Shown here: in pieces, positions 16,389 to 24,503 of the stretch
Layout: each line of letters opens with the position of its first letter
How positions within the stretch are numbered: the stretch's first letter is position 1
Assembly: GCA_934546935.1 (NCBI GenBank)
Contig: CAKTEH010000010.1
Coordinates: forward strand, 1 to 64,000
Source of the DNA: an uncultured Eubacteriales bacterium
GTDB taxonomy: Bacteria > Bacillota > Clostridia > Oscillospirales > QAMX01
DNA length: 64,000 bases
Direction of reading: 5' to 3'
Position numbers and translations under genes: made by a program
The notes under the pieces: model-generated
Databases searched by the model: none
Seen by the model: the letters and a program-made list of their open reading frames with translations, nothing else
What the model was told of the DNA's origin: nothing

Positions 16389-16427
16389 GGACGGTGCATG
16401 GAGGATGAATCAGTCCTCTGACTTTGC
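16372..16427 (+). promoter_or_regulatory. Mutually exclusive leader hairpins, candidate attenuator
   Basis: Structure A pairs CTCCATGCA (16372-16380) with TGCATGGAG (16395-16403), nine perfect pairs. Structure B pairs GCAAAG (16378-16383) with CTTTGC (16422-16427) and GAGGAC (16387-16392) with GTCCTC (16413-16418); it is followed by AATTTTGATTT. A third option is GAGGA (16401-16405) with TCCTC (16414-16418). A and B share bases and cannot form together. CTTTG of the 3-prime arm could also pair with CAAAG (16451-16455) at the MFS ribosome binding site. Confidence 0.6.
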
Positions 16428-16467
16428 AATTTTGATTTACGTATAAGAATCAAAGGAGTGAAGTCGA

Positions 16468-17790
16468 ATGATAAATTGTTTAAAAAATTTACGTTCTTAT
16501 CTGCTGCTGTGGGGTACTCAGGCCTTATCCGGCCTTGGCAGCGCGATGACCAATTTCGCATTGCTAATCTGGTTATACCAGAAAAATGGTTCCGCACTGG
16601 AAACCGCTTTGCTTTCCGTCTGTTCATATGCGCCTTATGTTATAATGAGTATTTTTGCGGGTGCACTGAGCGATCGGTGGGATAAAAGACGTACAATGCT
16701 GGTATGTGACTTTTTGGCTGCTGCCTGCACGGTAATGGTTTTGATCCTGCTGAAACTGCAGCTGCTTCAGGCATGGCATATGTATGTGCTTAATGCGGTA
16801 AACGGCTTGATGAATACTGTCCAGCAGCCGGCAAGCGATGTCGCGGCTACGCTGTTGATCCCGCAGGAATATTATCAAAAAACAAGCGGCCTTCGTTCTT
16901 TTTCCCAATCGTTGACCACGATCCTGACGCCGGTAATTGCTTCAGCTCTTTATGCTTTTTCTGGTATGGAGCTGGTTATTGCGGTGGATCTTGCAACTTT
17001 TTCACTCGCTTTTATCGTGCTTTGTTTTTTTATCCGGATTCCAGATCCGCCTGGCGGAAGCAAGCAGGAGGAAACGCTGACCGCCTCTACACGTATTGGT
17101 TTGAGATGGCTGAAACGGAATCCACTAATTCTTAATTTGATTTTCTTTCTTGCTTTTATCAATCTCATTGCTTCGGCATTTGACGCCGCATTGCCCGCGC
17201 TGCTTCTCAACCGGAAAGCTGGAGGTGAGACAGTATTAGGCTTAGTCAACAGTTTTGCGGGAGCTGCAATGTTGGCAGGCAGTATGCTTGTAACACTTTT
17301 CCCTGCGCCTAAAAACCGCGTGAAAGCAATTTGCTTGTCCCTGCTTCTGTCCATGGGTACAGAAAATTTCCTTCTCGCTTTTGGCCGTACTCCGATCATA
17401 TGGTATATCGGCAGTATTCTGGGATGGCTTTCTATCCCACTTATGAACGCCAACCTCGATGTTATTTTGCGCACATCAATCTCGGCAGATATGCAGGGAC
17501 GCGTATTTTCCTGCCGTAATACATTGCAGTTTTTCAGTATCCCTGTTGGATTCCTTTTAGGCGGGCTGTTAGTAGATAGAGTGCTCGAACCTTGGATGGC
17601 GTCGGTATCCGATTCCAGCCTATTGGTTGGGATGTTCGGCAGCGGGAAAGGATCCGGTGCGGCTTTGTTATTTTTTATACTGGGCATTGCAGGGGTACTT
17701 GTGTGCATTGTCTATTGGATTATCCTTCGAAAATATGTCTGGGATGACAAAGATGGGTTTGTGAGTACCTGCACGAAGGGATCGTTTTAA
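16468..17790 (+). CDS. MFS transporter, probable drug exporter (macrolide-efflux-like)
   Basis: A 440-residue permease with about 12 membrane segments. Motif A between helices 2 and 3 reads GALSDRWDKRRTM, and the opening (YLLLWGTQALSGLGSAMTNF) is typical of the Mef/enterobactin-exporter branch of the major facilitator superfamily. The C-terminal half begins near TRIGLRWLKRNPLILNLIFF. GGAG lies eight to ten bases before ATG 16468. The gene is preceded by a leader peptide and alternative hairpins, an arrangement used for antibiotic-inducible resistance genes, so a drug-export role is plausible; the substrate is not visible from sequence. A terminator follows. Confidence 0.85.
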   Translation: MINCLKNLRSYLLLWGTQALSGLGSAMTNFALLIWLYQKNGSALETALLSVCSYAPYVIMSIFAGALSDRWDKRRTMLVCDFLAAACTVMVLILLKLQLLQAWHMYVLNAVNGLMNTVQQPASDVAATLLIPQEYYQKTSGLRSFSQSLTTILTPVIASALYAFSGMELVIAVDLATFSLAFIVLCFFIRIPDPPGGSKQEETLTASTRIGLRWLKRNPLILNLIFFLAFINLIASAFDAALPALLLNRKAGGETVLGLVNSFAGAAMLAGSMLVTLFPAPKNRVKAICLSLLLSMGTENFLLAFGRTPIIWYIGSILGWLSIPLMNANLDVILRTSISADMQGRVFSCRNTLQFFSIPVGFLLGGLLVDRVLEPWMASVSDSSLLVGMFGSGKGSGAALLFFILGIAGVLVCIVYWIILRKYVWDDKDGFVSTCTKGSF

Positions 17791-17813
17791 AGCGCTTATT
17801 CTTTTTGAAATAA

Positions 17814-17848
17814 AACGCGTCCGGAAATTTCCGGGCGCGTTCGTTTTT
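17814..17848. terminator. Intrinsic terminator between MFS gene and GntR gene
   Basis: AACGCGTCCGGAAA and TTTCCGGGCGCGTT pair with one mismatch and CGTTTTT follows. Genes converge here; the T run favours the plus-strand direction. Confidence 0.8.
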
Positions 17849-17871
17849 CAGATGATATGAAACCTACAGAA

Positions 17872-18240
17872 TCATTCAATTTTTTCAAAGATGTGAAGGA
17901 TATCTTCTTTTGAGAGGCCAAAAGAACGGTAATAGGCAAAGTCTTCCTGCATACGTGCCTGCACTAGCTCCCGCTTTTTCTTTTCCATTGCTTCCGGATG
18001 CAGGCTGGCGACAAAACAGCCGCGGCCGGTTACACTATAAATCAGACCAGCATGTTCCAACTCTTCCCAGGCTTTTTTCACTGTAATTACACTAATCCCC
18101 AATTCCCTGGATATACTCCGTATCGGTGGCAGGCAGAAATTGGCCGGAAATTTTCCCGTCAAGATCCCTGAACGTACAGATTCAAATAGCTGTTGATAAA
18201 TCGGCATCTCCAATCCGGGATTAATCACAATATCGATCAT
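17872..18240 (-). CDS. GntR family transcriptional regulator, YtrA subfamily
   Basis: A 122-residue repressor with an N-terminal winged helix (PIYQQLFESVRSGILTGKF, LPPIRSISRELGISVITVKK, AWEELEHAGLIYSVTGRGCF) and only a short C-terminal tail, typical of the YtrA subfamily, which dimerises through a small helical part rather than a ligand domain. YtrA regulators usually control the ABC operon in which they are encoded. Here the gene is the last of three and overlaps the permease by ATGA. The palindrome in the operon promoter is the likely binding site. The signal is probably cell-envelope stress, by analogy. Confidence 0.9.
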   Translation of the reverse strand: MIDIVINPGLEMPIYQQLFESVRSGILTGKFPANFCLPPIRSISRELGISVITVKKAWEELEHAGLIYSVTGRGCFVASLHPEAMEKKKRELVQARMQEDFAYYRSFGLSKEDILHIFEKIE

Positions 18241-18887
18241 AAATCGACCTTTTCAAAATATCCTGCTGCCCGGCGCGCGCCCCAAACGGCGGAAATCGCA
18301 AAAATCAGGATTCCCATACACAGCAGCGGAAGTTGTTTGACCTGCATCTCAACAGCGGAGCTGTCGAATATCGCAGCTGCCCCGGGAATCAAGTGAAGCA
18401 ATACTTCTGCCATACCCATAAAAGTGAACATCAAGATACTTGCGATAAGAAAATACCGGCCTGCTTTATAGCCAGTTTTATAAAACGGTACGGCAAAGCT
18501 TAGATTGAATACGGTATACAGCATAAAGATCAGTCCGTAAAATCCAATACCGAGGTCTATGCCTGCCTGGTTTGTACCTGCAGGATTAATCCGGATCGAA
18601 AGAAAGGCAAAAGGGATAGAAATCAGGATCTGCATCAGTTCAATGCATATAATTGTCCAGAACCGGGCGTACACACAATCCCGTTTGCGGACAGGAAGCA
18701 GCACCGTAAATTCAATATCCCGTGTTTCCCGGCCGGTAAGAAAAATAAAGAAAATCCCGAGTGTTGTATAGTAGAACGCTACATAATACGGATAAGAGGG
18801 GATCAAAAGCATCAACGCGCACAACAGAAAAATAAAGACCGTTGGATGCAGCGCCAATTTCCATTCTTTGTAAAGCAGCGCTTTCAT
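18237..18887 (-). CDS. ABC-2 type transporter permease subunit
   Basis: A 216-residue membrane protein with about six segments (TVFIFLLCALMLLIPSYPYYV, YTTLGIFFIFLTG, IICIELMQILISIPFAFLSI and later ones, each quoted only in part) and conserved-looking ETRDIEFTVLLPVRKRD. It belongs to the short ABC-2 permeases found with YtrA-type regulators. It overlaps the ATPase upstream and the GntR gene downstream by four bases each, so subunits are probably made in fixed proportion. The substrate is unknown; related systems export or respond to cell-wall active compounds. Confidence 0.85.
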   Translation of the reverse strand: MKALLYKEWKLALHPTVFIFLLCALMLLIPSYPYYVAFYYTTLGIFFIFLTGRETRDIEFTVLLPVRKRDCVYARFWTIICIELMQILISIPFAFLSIRINPAGTNQAGIDLGIGFYGLIFMLYTVFNLSFAVPFYKTGYKAGRYFLIASILMFTFMGMAEVLLHLIPGAAAIFDSSAVEMQVKQLPLLCMGILIFAISAVWGARRAAGYFEKVDL

Positions 18888-19732
18888 GCCAATACCTCCT
18901 TCTCGCGATAGACCATAATATCTTCAACAGATGCCGGAGCATTTGCCAGGTCCGGATACTGTAAAAGCTTTTCCGTCCTGATCAATCCGGTAAATCCAAA
19001 GGCATTTTCCTTCCAGCCAACCAGCGCCGGCGCTGCATGGGAAAGCATCTGTTTTGTACCAGAAACCAGGCGATAGGATTCTTTTAATGAGAGAGTGTCG
19101 CTGTTTTCGATAATTTTGCCGTTTTGGATATAGGCAATATAATCCGCACAGTGATCTAGATCTGAAAGGATGTGGGTAGAAAAAAGGATACTGTGTTCCC
19201 CATCGGAAATCAAATCTCGGAAAATCTGCATCAGTTCATCTCGGGATACCGGATCCAGGCCTGAAGTCGGTTCATCTAAAATAAGAAGGCGCGCGTCATG
19301 CGACAATGCCAGGGCCAAGGCATATTTAACCTTCATCCCGGCAGAAAGCTGAGCAATTTTTTTATTTTCATCGAGTTCAAATTTTTTTGACAACGTCCGG
19401 TATCGGGCATGATCCCACCTTGGATAAAAGCGGCGCGCTACCTCGGTAACAGTTGAAAGTTTTTTTCCACTATAATAGGGAAACCCACCGAAGATTACGC
19501 CGATATTTTTCTTGCAGAAATTCTCATCACTGCGCATGTCCCGTCCCAGAATCCGGACTTCACCAGCATCGGCCTTTACAAAACCGAGCATAGATTTTAG
19601 CGTCGTCGTCTTCCCTGCTCCGTTGCGTCCAATGAAACCGAGGATATATCCTTCTTCCAATGAAAAGCTTACCTGCTGTAAAGAAAACGCCGGATAATGC
19701 TTTTCCAGCCCGCGGACAGATAGGAATTCCAA
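18884..19732 (-). CDS. ABC transporter ATP-binding protein
   Basis: A 282-residue ATPase. Walker A is GRNGAGKTT near residue 35, the signature is LSAGMKVKYALALAL, Walker B is LLILDEPTSGLDP and the switch His is in STHILSD. The LSAGM signature and the C-terminal extension of about 70 residues resemble the Bcr/YtrB branch of ABC-2 exporters. First gene of the operon with the membrane subunit and the GntR regulator. ATG 19732 lies behind GGAGGTG. The promoter overlaps a palindromic operator. Confidence 0.92.
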   Translation of the reverse strand: MEFLSVRGLEKHYPAFSLQQVSFSLEEGYILGFIGRNGAGKTTTLKSMLGFVKADAGEVRILGRDMRSDENFCKKNIGVIFGGFPYYSGKKLSTVTEVARRFYPRWDHARYRTLSKKFELDENKKIAQLSAGMKVKYALALALSHDARLLILDEPTSGLDPVSRDELMQIFRDLISDGEHSILFSTHILSDLDHCADYIAYIQNGKIIENSDTLSLKESYRLVSGTKQMLSHAAPALVGWKENAFGFTGLIRTEKLLQYPDLANAPASVEDIMVYREKEVLA

Positions 19733-19748
19733 GATTCACACCTCCATA

Positions 19749-19796
19749 TTGTGATTATTGTATATATACAATATCACAACTTTTGAGTTTTGTCAA
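19749..19796 (-). promoter_or_regulatory. Promoter and palindromic operator of the ABC/GntR operon
   Basis: On the minus strand TTGACA (19791-19796) and TATTGT (19768-19773) are 17 bases apart. The -10 box lies in a perfect 16-base palindrome ATTGTATATATACAAT (19757-19772), which is extended by TTGTGA/TCACAA on the outside (19749-19779) with one extra base on one side. The GTATA/TATAC core fits YtrA-type GntR operators. Occupancy would block the -10 box. Confidence 0.8.
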
Positions 19797-19864
19797 TGCG
19801 CAGATGACACGTTTTCCGGTGCAAAATATTTGTCTGGGCAGCTTATGCTTTTCCTTCACTATAC

Positions 19865-19902
19865 AAAAAAACTGCCCGGGAATAAAACATATTCCCAGGC
19901 AA
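19865..19902 (-). terminator. Intrinsic terminator of the Mrp-type gene
   Basis: TGCCCGGGAAT (19873-19883) and ATTCCCAGGCA (19891-19901) pair with one mismatch; on the minus strand a run of seven T follows. Confidence 0.8.
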
Positions 19903-19916
19903 GTAAGCCGTAAATC

Positions 19917-20813
19917 TTATATTTTACAGAATGTCTCAATGGCATCCGCGACTGGCGTGAAGCTTTCATCTTCAATCAGTTCGATCATACCGGTATCGGC
20001 CAGGTGTGCGAATTCTGGATTAACCGGCAATTTCGCCAGGATGGGGATCTGCTCATTTTGCGCAATTTCCTCGATATGGCTTTCTCCAAAAATTTTCAGC
20101 TCACGGCCGCAGTCGGGGCATTTGACATAGCTCATATTTTCGATAATGCCAATGATCGGGATATTCATCATCTGCGCCATGCGGACGGCTTTTTTGACGA
20201 TCATAGATACCAGCTCCTGCGGCGATGTGACGACAATAATGCCGTCGACAGGCAGGGACTGGAAAATTGTCAGCGGTACGTCTCCGGTTCCGGGAGGCAT
20301 ATCGACAAACATATAGTCTACATCCTTCCAGTAACTCTGGCTCCAGAATTGCTGAACAAGGTTGGCGATCATGGGGCCGCGCCAGATAATTGGCTCAGAA
20401 GCGTCCTCAAGCAAAAGGTTGGCAGAGAGAATATCTGTCCCCATTTTGCTGCGCTGCGGCAGGATCATTTCGCCAGTGGAGCTGGCAAGCCCCGTTATGC
20501 CGAACATGTTCGGGATGGAAGGACCGGTAACATCGGCGTCAAGGATCGCGCTGTGGAACCCGCGCCGCTGCATGAAGACCGCGGAGAGCGCACACATCAG
20601 CGATTTGCCAACGCCGCCTTTACCGCTGACGATGCCAATTACCTTTTTTACTGAAGAAGCGGAATTCAGTTTAACAGACATATCGCCGCCGTTTTTGCTA
20701 GGACAGTCTGCGCCACAGGTAGAACAGTCGTGCGTGCACTCCTCCGGAACCTGCTGCTGTGCTTCCGGACAGGGCGTGGAGCAGGAGTCGCAATCGTGAT
20801 TACAGGTATCCAT
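19917..20813 (-). CDS. Mrp/NBP35 family ATP-binding Fe-S carrier with a doubled N-terminal Cys cluster
   Basis: A 298-residue P-loop protein of the Mrp/ApbC/NBP35 family, which carries and transfers [4Fe-4S] clusters. The deviant Walker A is GKGGVGKS near residue 63, and the C-terminal cluster-binding CxxC is KCPDCGRE. The N-terminus has eight cysteines in two equal C-x3-C-x2-C-x3-C units (C4, C8, C11, C15 and C26, C30, C33, C37); one such unit is the usual ferredoxin-like motif of NBP35-type members. ATG 20813 is preceded by GGAG at suitable distance. It is a single-gene unit with its own promoter and terminator and presumably works with the general Fe-S machinery. Confidence 0.9.
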   Translation of the reverse strand: MDTCNHDCDSCSTPCPEAQQQVPEECTHDCSTCGADCPSKNGGDMSVKLNSASSVKKVIGIVSGKGGVGKSLMCALSAVFMQRRGFHSAILDADVTGPSIPNMFGITGLASSTGEMILPQRSKMGTDILSANLLLEDASEPIIWRGPMIANLVQQFWSQSYWKDVDYMFVDMPPGTGDVPLTIFQSLPVDGIIVVTSPQELVSMIVKKAVRMAQMMNIPIIGIIENMSYVKCPDCGRELKIFGESHIEEIAQNEQIPILAKLPVNPEFAHLADTGMIELIEDESFTPVADAIETFCKI

Positions 20814-20846
20814 GGATAGAATCTCCTTTGTTTATTGCTGGAAAAT

Positions 20847-20875
20847 ATTGTATACCAATTAAGGGTAGATGTCAA
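20847..20875 (-). promoter_or_regulatory. Promoter of the Mrp-type gene
   Basis: On the minus strand TTGACA (20870-20875) and TACAAT (20847-20852) are 17 bases apart, 30-60 bases before the ATG. Confidence 0.8.
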
Positions 20876-20978
20876 GCTGCCGGATAAAAAGGAAGAATAC
20901 TATTATTTTTTTACTTTCTGCAGAATTTATGTATAAAAATTGGATTCAATTTGTCCCGGAACAGCACTTATTTGTGTA

Positions 20979-22427
20979 CTACAGTGTGATTTTCAGGCAG
21001 TTGACAAATTCACAAGGCATATTTGAGGGAAGCTGGACATTCAAGACGCCAAAGGGCTGTGAAAATTCGCATTTTCCGAAACCAAGCAGCTCGACCGCAA
21101 GTACACGCTCAGTAAAGGAACGAAGCACCGCAACGCCGTTTTCCGGCTGGGCCATAACAAAAGCGTATACGGTATTTCCCTTTGCTGTGAAACGGTAGTC
21201 TCCAGGCAGCCAGGCAACTTTTGTCTCCTTAAAACCTTCCGGATCTACGCGGCTGAGCCCTTCTCCCGCAGTCCGCCATGGCCTTGTGCCGTAAATTGCT
21301 TCGGCGTTGATGCTGAACCAGGCGCCAAGCTGCGAAAGGATAAATTCTGTTTCCTTGTCAATTGTTCCGTCCGGACGCTGAAGGACGTTTAAAAGCATAT
21401 TGCCGTTTTTCGCGACGATATCCACCAGCATTTCGATGATATGCTTCGGTGTTTTAAAAACCTGGCGCACATCATAAAACCAGTTTCCAATACAGGTGTC
21501 TGTGTGCCAGGGCTTGTCGGCAATTTCCGTAAGCTGGGATTTTTCTATATCCAGCGTTCCGATACTGTAGAATTCCGGTCGGCGGTCTTTTTGCAGATAG
21601 ACGACCTGATCATCACCCTTCTCGGCGGCGGAGATATTGTAATAGTAGGAAAGGAACTCAAGCCCTTTTTCATAAAGCGGGTCTTCGGGCTGCGCTTCAT
21701 GTATTTTTCCAAAAGGAAGGCCTCCGTCAGAATAGATGAGGTCCGGATGATACAAATCAACCATTTCCCGGCAGCAGTCGAGCCAGTACTGTTGGAATTT
21801 CTGATTTTTCGTATACCACCAATAATGGTTATTGGGGTCGTCCCCGCAATGCTCGTAATTATCATGATAGAAATCACGGTATGCCGGATCATTTCCGTCG
21901 TAAGGGACGCCGGCGTAGGGGCCGTAGCTGTCTGCGCCTTTGTTGACGCTCCACCAGGAAAAAGACGCGCCCAAATGCTCGCTTAAGCCGAAGGGCATAT
22001 TGTACTTCTGCGCTGCTTTTTGCCAAAGCCCGCATATATCTTTGCGTGGGCCAAGATTGACTGAGTTAAAGCGGTTAATTTGAGATGCATAATTGAAGAA
22101 ATGGTCATGGTGTGACGCCTGCGCCATGAAGTAGCGTGCGCCTGATTTGTAATAAAGCTGCATCAGGCTGTCCGGGTCAAAATTCTCCGCATGCCAGAGC
22201 TTAACCAGATCTTTATAGCCAAATTCAGAAGGATGGCCATAATGACGAAGATGGTAGAGATATTGCGGGGAGCCTTGGATATACATATGACGGGCGTACC
22301 AGTCTCCATACATCGGTACGCATTGCGGGCCCCAATGGCTCCAGATTCCAAATTTAGCATTTCTAAACCATTCCGGGCATTGATACTGCCGTAAAGATGC
22401 GAAGTTCGGTTCAAAGTGTTTTGTCAT
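20979..22427 (-). CDS. Alpha-L-fucosidase, glycoside hydrolase family 29
   Basis: A 482-residue enzyme that removes alpha-linked L-fucose from glycans. The GH29 pattern begins at WFRNAKFGIWSHWGPQCVP (residues 20-38), continues with GARYFMAQASHHDHFFNY, the GLSEHLG stretch, and the probable nucleophile Asp in DLIYSDGGLPFG. A short C-terminal beta-rich part follows. No signal peptide is seen, so it acts on imported oligosaccharides. It is the last gene of a minus-strand cluster with a Gfo/Idh/MocA oxidoreductase and a TIM-barrel isomerase (18 bases after the former), which suggests use of fucosylated or related host or plant glycans. Confidence 0.92.
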   Translation of the reverse strand: MTKHFEPNFASLRQYQCPEWFRNAKFGIWSHWGPQCVPMYGDWYARHMYIQGSPQYLYHLRHYGHPSEFGYKDLVKLWHAENFDPDSLMQLYYKSGARYFMAQASHHDHFFNYASQINRFNSVNLGPRKDICGLWQKAAQKYNMPFGLSEHLGASFSWWSVNKGADSYGPYAGVPYDGNDPAYRDFYHDNYEHCGDDPNNHYWWYTKNQKFQQYWLDCCREMVDLYHPDLIYSDGGLPFGKIHEAQPEDPLYEKGLEFLSYYYNISAAEKGDDQVVYLQKDRRPEFYSIGTLDIEKSQLTEIADKPWHTDTCIGNWFYDVRQVFKTPKHIIEMLVDIVAKNGNMLLNVLQRPDGTIDKETEFILSQLGAWFSINAEAIYGTRPWRTAGEGLSRVDPEGFKETKVAWLPGDYRFTAKGNTVYAFVMAQPENGVAVLRSFTERVLAVELLGFGKCEFSQPFGVLNVQLPSNMPCEFVNCLKITL

Positions 22428-22445
22428 AACGCAGCGCTCCTTCTT

Positions 22446-23585
22446 TTATTTTTCCAAAGCAGACAGGTCGAAGGGATAGCGGGAAGTGTCCGTCAGCTTT
22501 TTTAATTCCCGGTAAAACAATTCGTCGTCAAATGGAATTTCCACCATGCGGCCAAGCCAGGCGGACAGGTACATGGCGTTGGAAAGGGTGAGTTCATTCA
22601 AGCCTTCTTCTCCGTGCGCAATGAGCGGTTCCCCACGCAGCAGATGGGCTGCAAAGGCATTGAGTACCCCGGCATGCTGTTCATTTTTTCCGTCTGTTTG
22701 CACTTCTGTAACCGTCAGCTCCGGATGTGCGAAGGGAACGGTACTGCTTTTGGAGAAATCCTGCTCTGAAACCGGGGATTTCCACATCATGAGTTTCCCG
22801 TTTTCGCTGACAAGCTTTCCACAGTCAAAGTCGATTTCGAAGCGGTTTGTACCTGCAATATCGCCGGTAGTCGTTACAAAGGTGCCGGTTGCACCGTTGG
22901 CGTATTCGACGTAAGCCGTGACTTCATCTTCTACCTCAATATTATGCCATTTCCCAATCCCCATGCGTGCATAAACCCGTACCGGCATTCCGCAGATCCA
23001 CTGCCAGTAATCCAGATTATGCGGGCACTGGTTCAGCAATACGCCGCCGCCTTCCCCGCCCCAACTTGCGCGCCAGAGCCCGGAGTCATAATAAGCCTGG
23101 TTGCGGTACCAGTCGGTGATGATTACATTAGAACGGCGGATTGCGCCAAGTTCACCGGACTGGACGATTTCCCGCATTTTCCGGTAAATGCAGTTGGTAC
23201 GCTGGTTAAACATCAAGGCATATACGGCTTTTGATTTTGCAGCGGCTTCGTTCATGCGCTTGACCTGCCGCGTATATACGCCCGCAGGTTTTTCACAAAT
23301 GGTATGAATATTGCGTGCAAGCGCTGCAACAACATATTTTTCGTGGAAATAATGCGGGATGGCGACAAGTACGGCGTCGATTTTTCCGGAATCCAGCATC
23401 TGTTCCGCGTCATTGAACAATGCAATGTCCGCAGGATAATTCTGTTTTGCAAACTCAAGTTTTTCTGGATCGCAGTCTGCCAGAGCGCTTAGCTCTATTT
23501 CCGGGCATTTGCCCCCGAGGATATTTTGGATATGGGTTTTTCCAATATTCCCGATTCCGATGATTCCGAGTCTGATTTTTTCCAT
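22446..23585 (-). CDS. Gfo/Idh/MocA family oxidoreductase
   Basis: A 379-residue NAD(P)-dependent dehydrogenase. The Rossmann motif is GIIGIGNIGKTHIQNIL near residue 8; the family signature EKPAGVYTRQVKRMNEAA follows near 97, with the Lys of EKP in the active site, and DGGGEG-like VLLNQCPHNLDYWQW with its catalytic His near 185. The C-terminal beta-sheet domain binds the sugar or inositol. Members oxidise or epimerise sugars, inositols and glycosides; the substrate is unknown. It lies 12 bases downstream of a sugar isomerase gene and 18 before the fucosidase gene, so the three most likely act on one glycan-derived sugar. Confidence 0.92.
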   Translation of the reverse strand: MEKIRLGIIGIGNIGKTHIQNILGGKCPEIELSALADCDPEKLEFAKQNYPADIALFNDAEQMLDSGKIDAVLVAIPHYFHEKYVVAALARNIHTICEKPAGVYTRQVKRMNEAAAKSKAVYALMFNQRTNCIYRKMREIVQSGELGAIRRSNVIITDWYRNQAYYDSGLWRASWGGEGGGVLLNQCPHNLDYWQWICGMPVRVYARMGIGKWHNIEVEDEVTAYVEYANGATGTFVTTTGDIAGTNRFEIDFDCGKLVSENGKLMMWKSPVSEQDFSKSSTVPFAHPELTVTEVQTDGKNEQHAGVLNAFAAHLLRGEPLIAHGEEGLNELTLSNAMYLSAWLGRMVEIPFDDELFYRELKKLTDTSRYPFDLSALEK

Positions 23586-23597
23586 ATGCAGCCTCCT

Positions 23598-24365
23598 TTA
23601 TTTTAATCCCATTGCACGCAAATTGCGGTAGCTTGTTTTCAGGCATGCAAAGGGATCCTCTCCATAGCAGTCGTCCTGTTCAACCAGAAGGTATTCAGTT
23701 CCGGCATCCTGTGCGGCGGCCAGGATTGCGCTGAAGTTCATATTTCCTTCGCCTACCGCCGCCATACGCGCGCCTTTCAGTCCATCTCCCAATACAAAGG
23801 ACATATCTTTTAGATGGATATTGCGTACACGGCCGGAAAGTTTGCGCAGCCACGCTGCAGCGTCCGCGCCGCCGGCCTGCGCCCAATAAGTATCAAAAGT
23901 AATTGCCAGCTCGCGCGGGGTGAAATCCTGCAGGATACGGTCAAAAAAGAGCTCATGCTCCCGGCCTGTGCGCGCGAATTCTATGTTATGGTTGTGGTAT
24001 GCAAGCTGTAAACCGGCCTGTGCAATCTCTTTTGCCACCGGTTTGAATGTGCAGACAAATTCGTCGTAGGCTTCCATCCCACCTGGGACCATTCCAATGC
24101 CAATAAAGCTGCATTCAAAAGTCCGGTGCGCCTGTATGACCTGCTGAGTCTGCTGTGCAATTCGGGCAGGGCTTGTATGTGTGAGGATACAGCGTAGCCC
24201 GGTTTCCTGGAGCCGGTCGTGAAGCCATTCCGGTTCAAAATCACAGGCTCCGGAGACCTGGACAGTGGTATAGCCGATGTCCGCCACTTTTTTTAGGGTT
24301 TCAGAAAAATCTTCAAGCGTTTGTGTGTGTGCTCTGACAGTATAAAGTTGTGCGCCGAGTATCAT
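23598..24365 (-). CDS. Sugar phosphate isomerase/epimerase (xylose isomerase-like TIM barrel)
   Basis: A 255-residue AP-endonuclease-2/IolE-type TIM barrel. Metal and substrate residues are suggested by LAYHNHNIEF, LAITFDTYWAQAGGADAAAW, IHLKDMSF and the final YLLVEQDD. Such proteins epimerise or isomerise sugars or inososes and usually stand beside Gfo/Idh/MocA enzymes, as here. I chose ATG 24365 (MILGAQLYTVR), which follows AGGAGG and AAGGA; an ATG 19 codons upstream lies across the promoter at 24384-24412 and is unlikely. Confidence 0.9.
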   Translation of the reverse strand: MILGAQLYTVRAHTQTLEDFSETLKKVADIGYTTVQVSGACDFEPEWLHDRLQETGLRCILTHTSPARIAQQTQQVIQAHRTFECSFIGIGMVPGGMEAYDEFVCTFKPVAKEIAQAGLQLAYHNHNIEFARTGREHELFFDRILQDFTPRELAITFDTYWAQAGGADAAAWLRKLSGRVRNIHLKDMSFVLGDGLKGARMAAVGEGNMNFSAILAAAQDAGTEYLLVEQDDCYGEDPFACLKTSYRNLRAMGLK

Positions 24366-24383
24366 GAATCCTTTCTTCCTCCT

Positions 24384-24412
24384 ATTATAGAAAAAGCATT
24401 TTATTTTTTCAA
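24384..24412 (-). promoter_or_regulatory. Promoter of the isomerase-oxidoreductase-fucosidase operon
   Basis: On the minus strand TTGAAA (24407-24412) and TATAAT (24384-24389) are 17 bases apart. The 5-prime untranslated part would be very short, about 10-12 bases, leaving just the ribosome binding site. Confidence 0.7.
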
Positions 24413-24503
24413 GATGAACCATTTGAATTTAGGAAGTTTTTGAAAAAGCGGCAAAAATATACAAAGCACATGTACATTTCTGCCGCTTGGACATTGTATG
24501 GGA

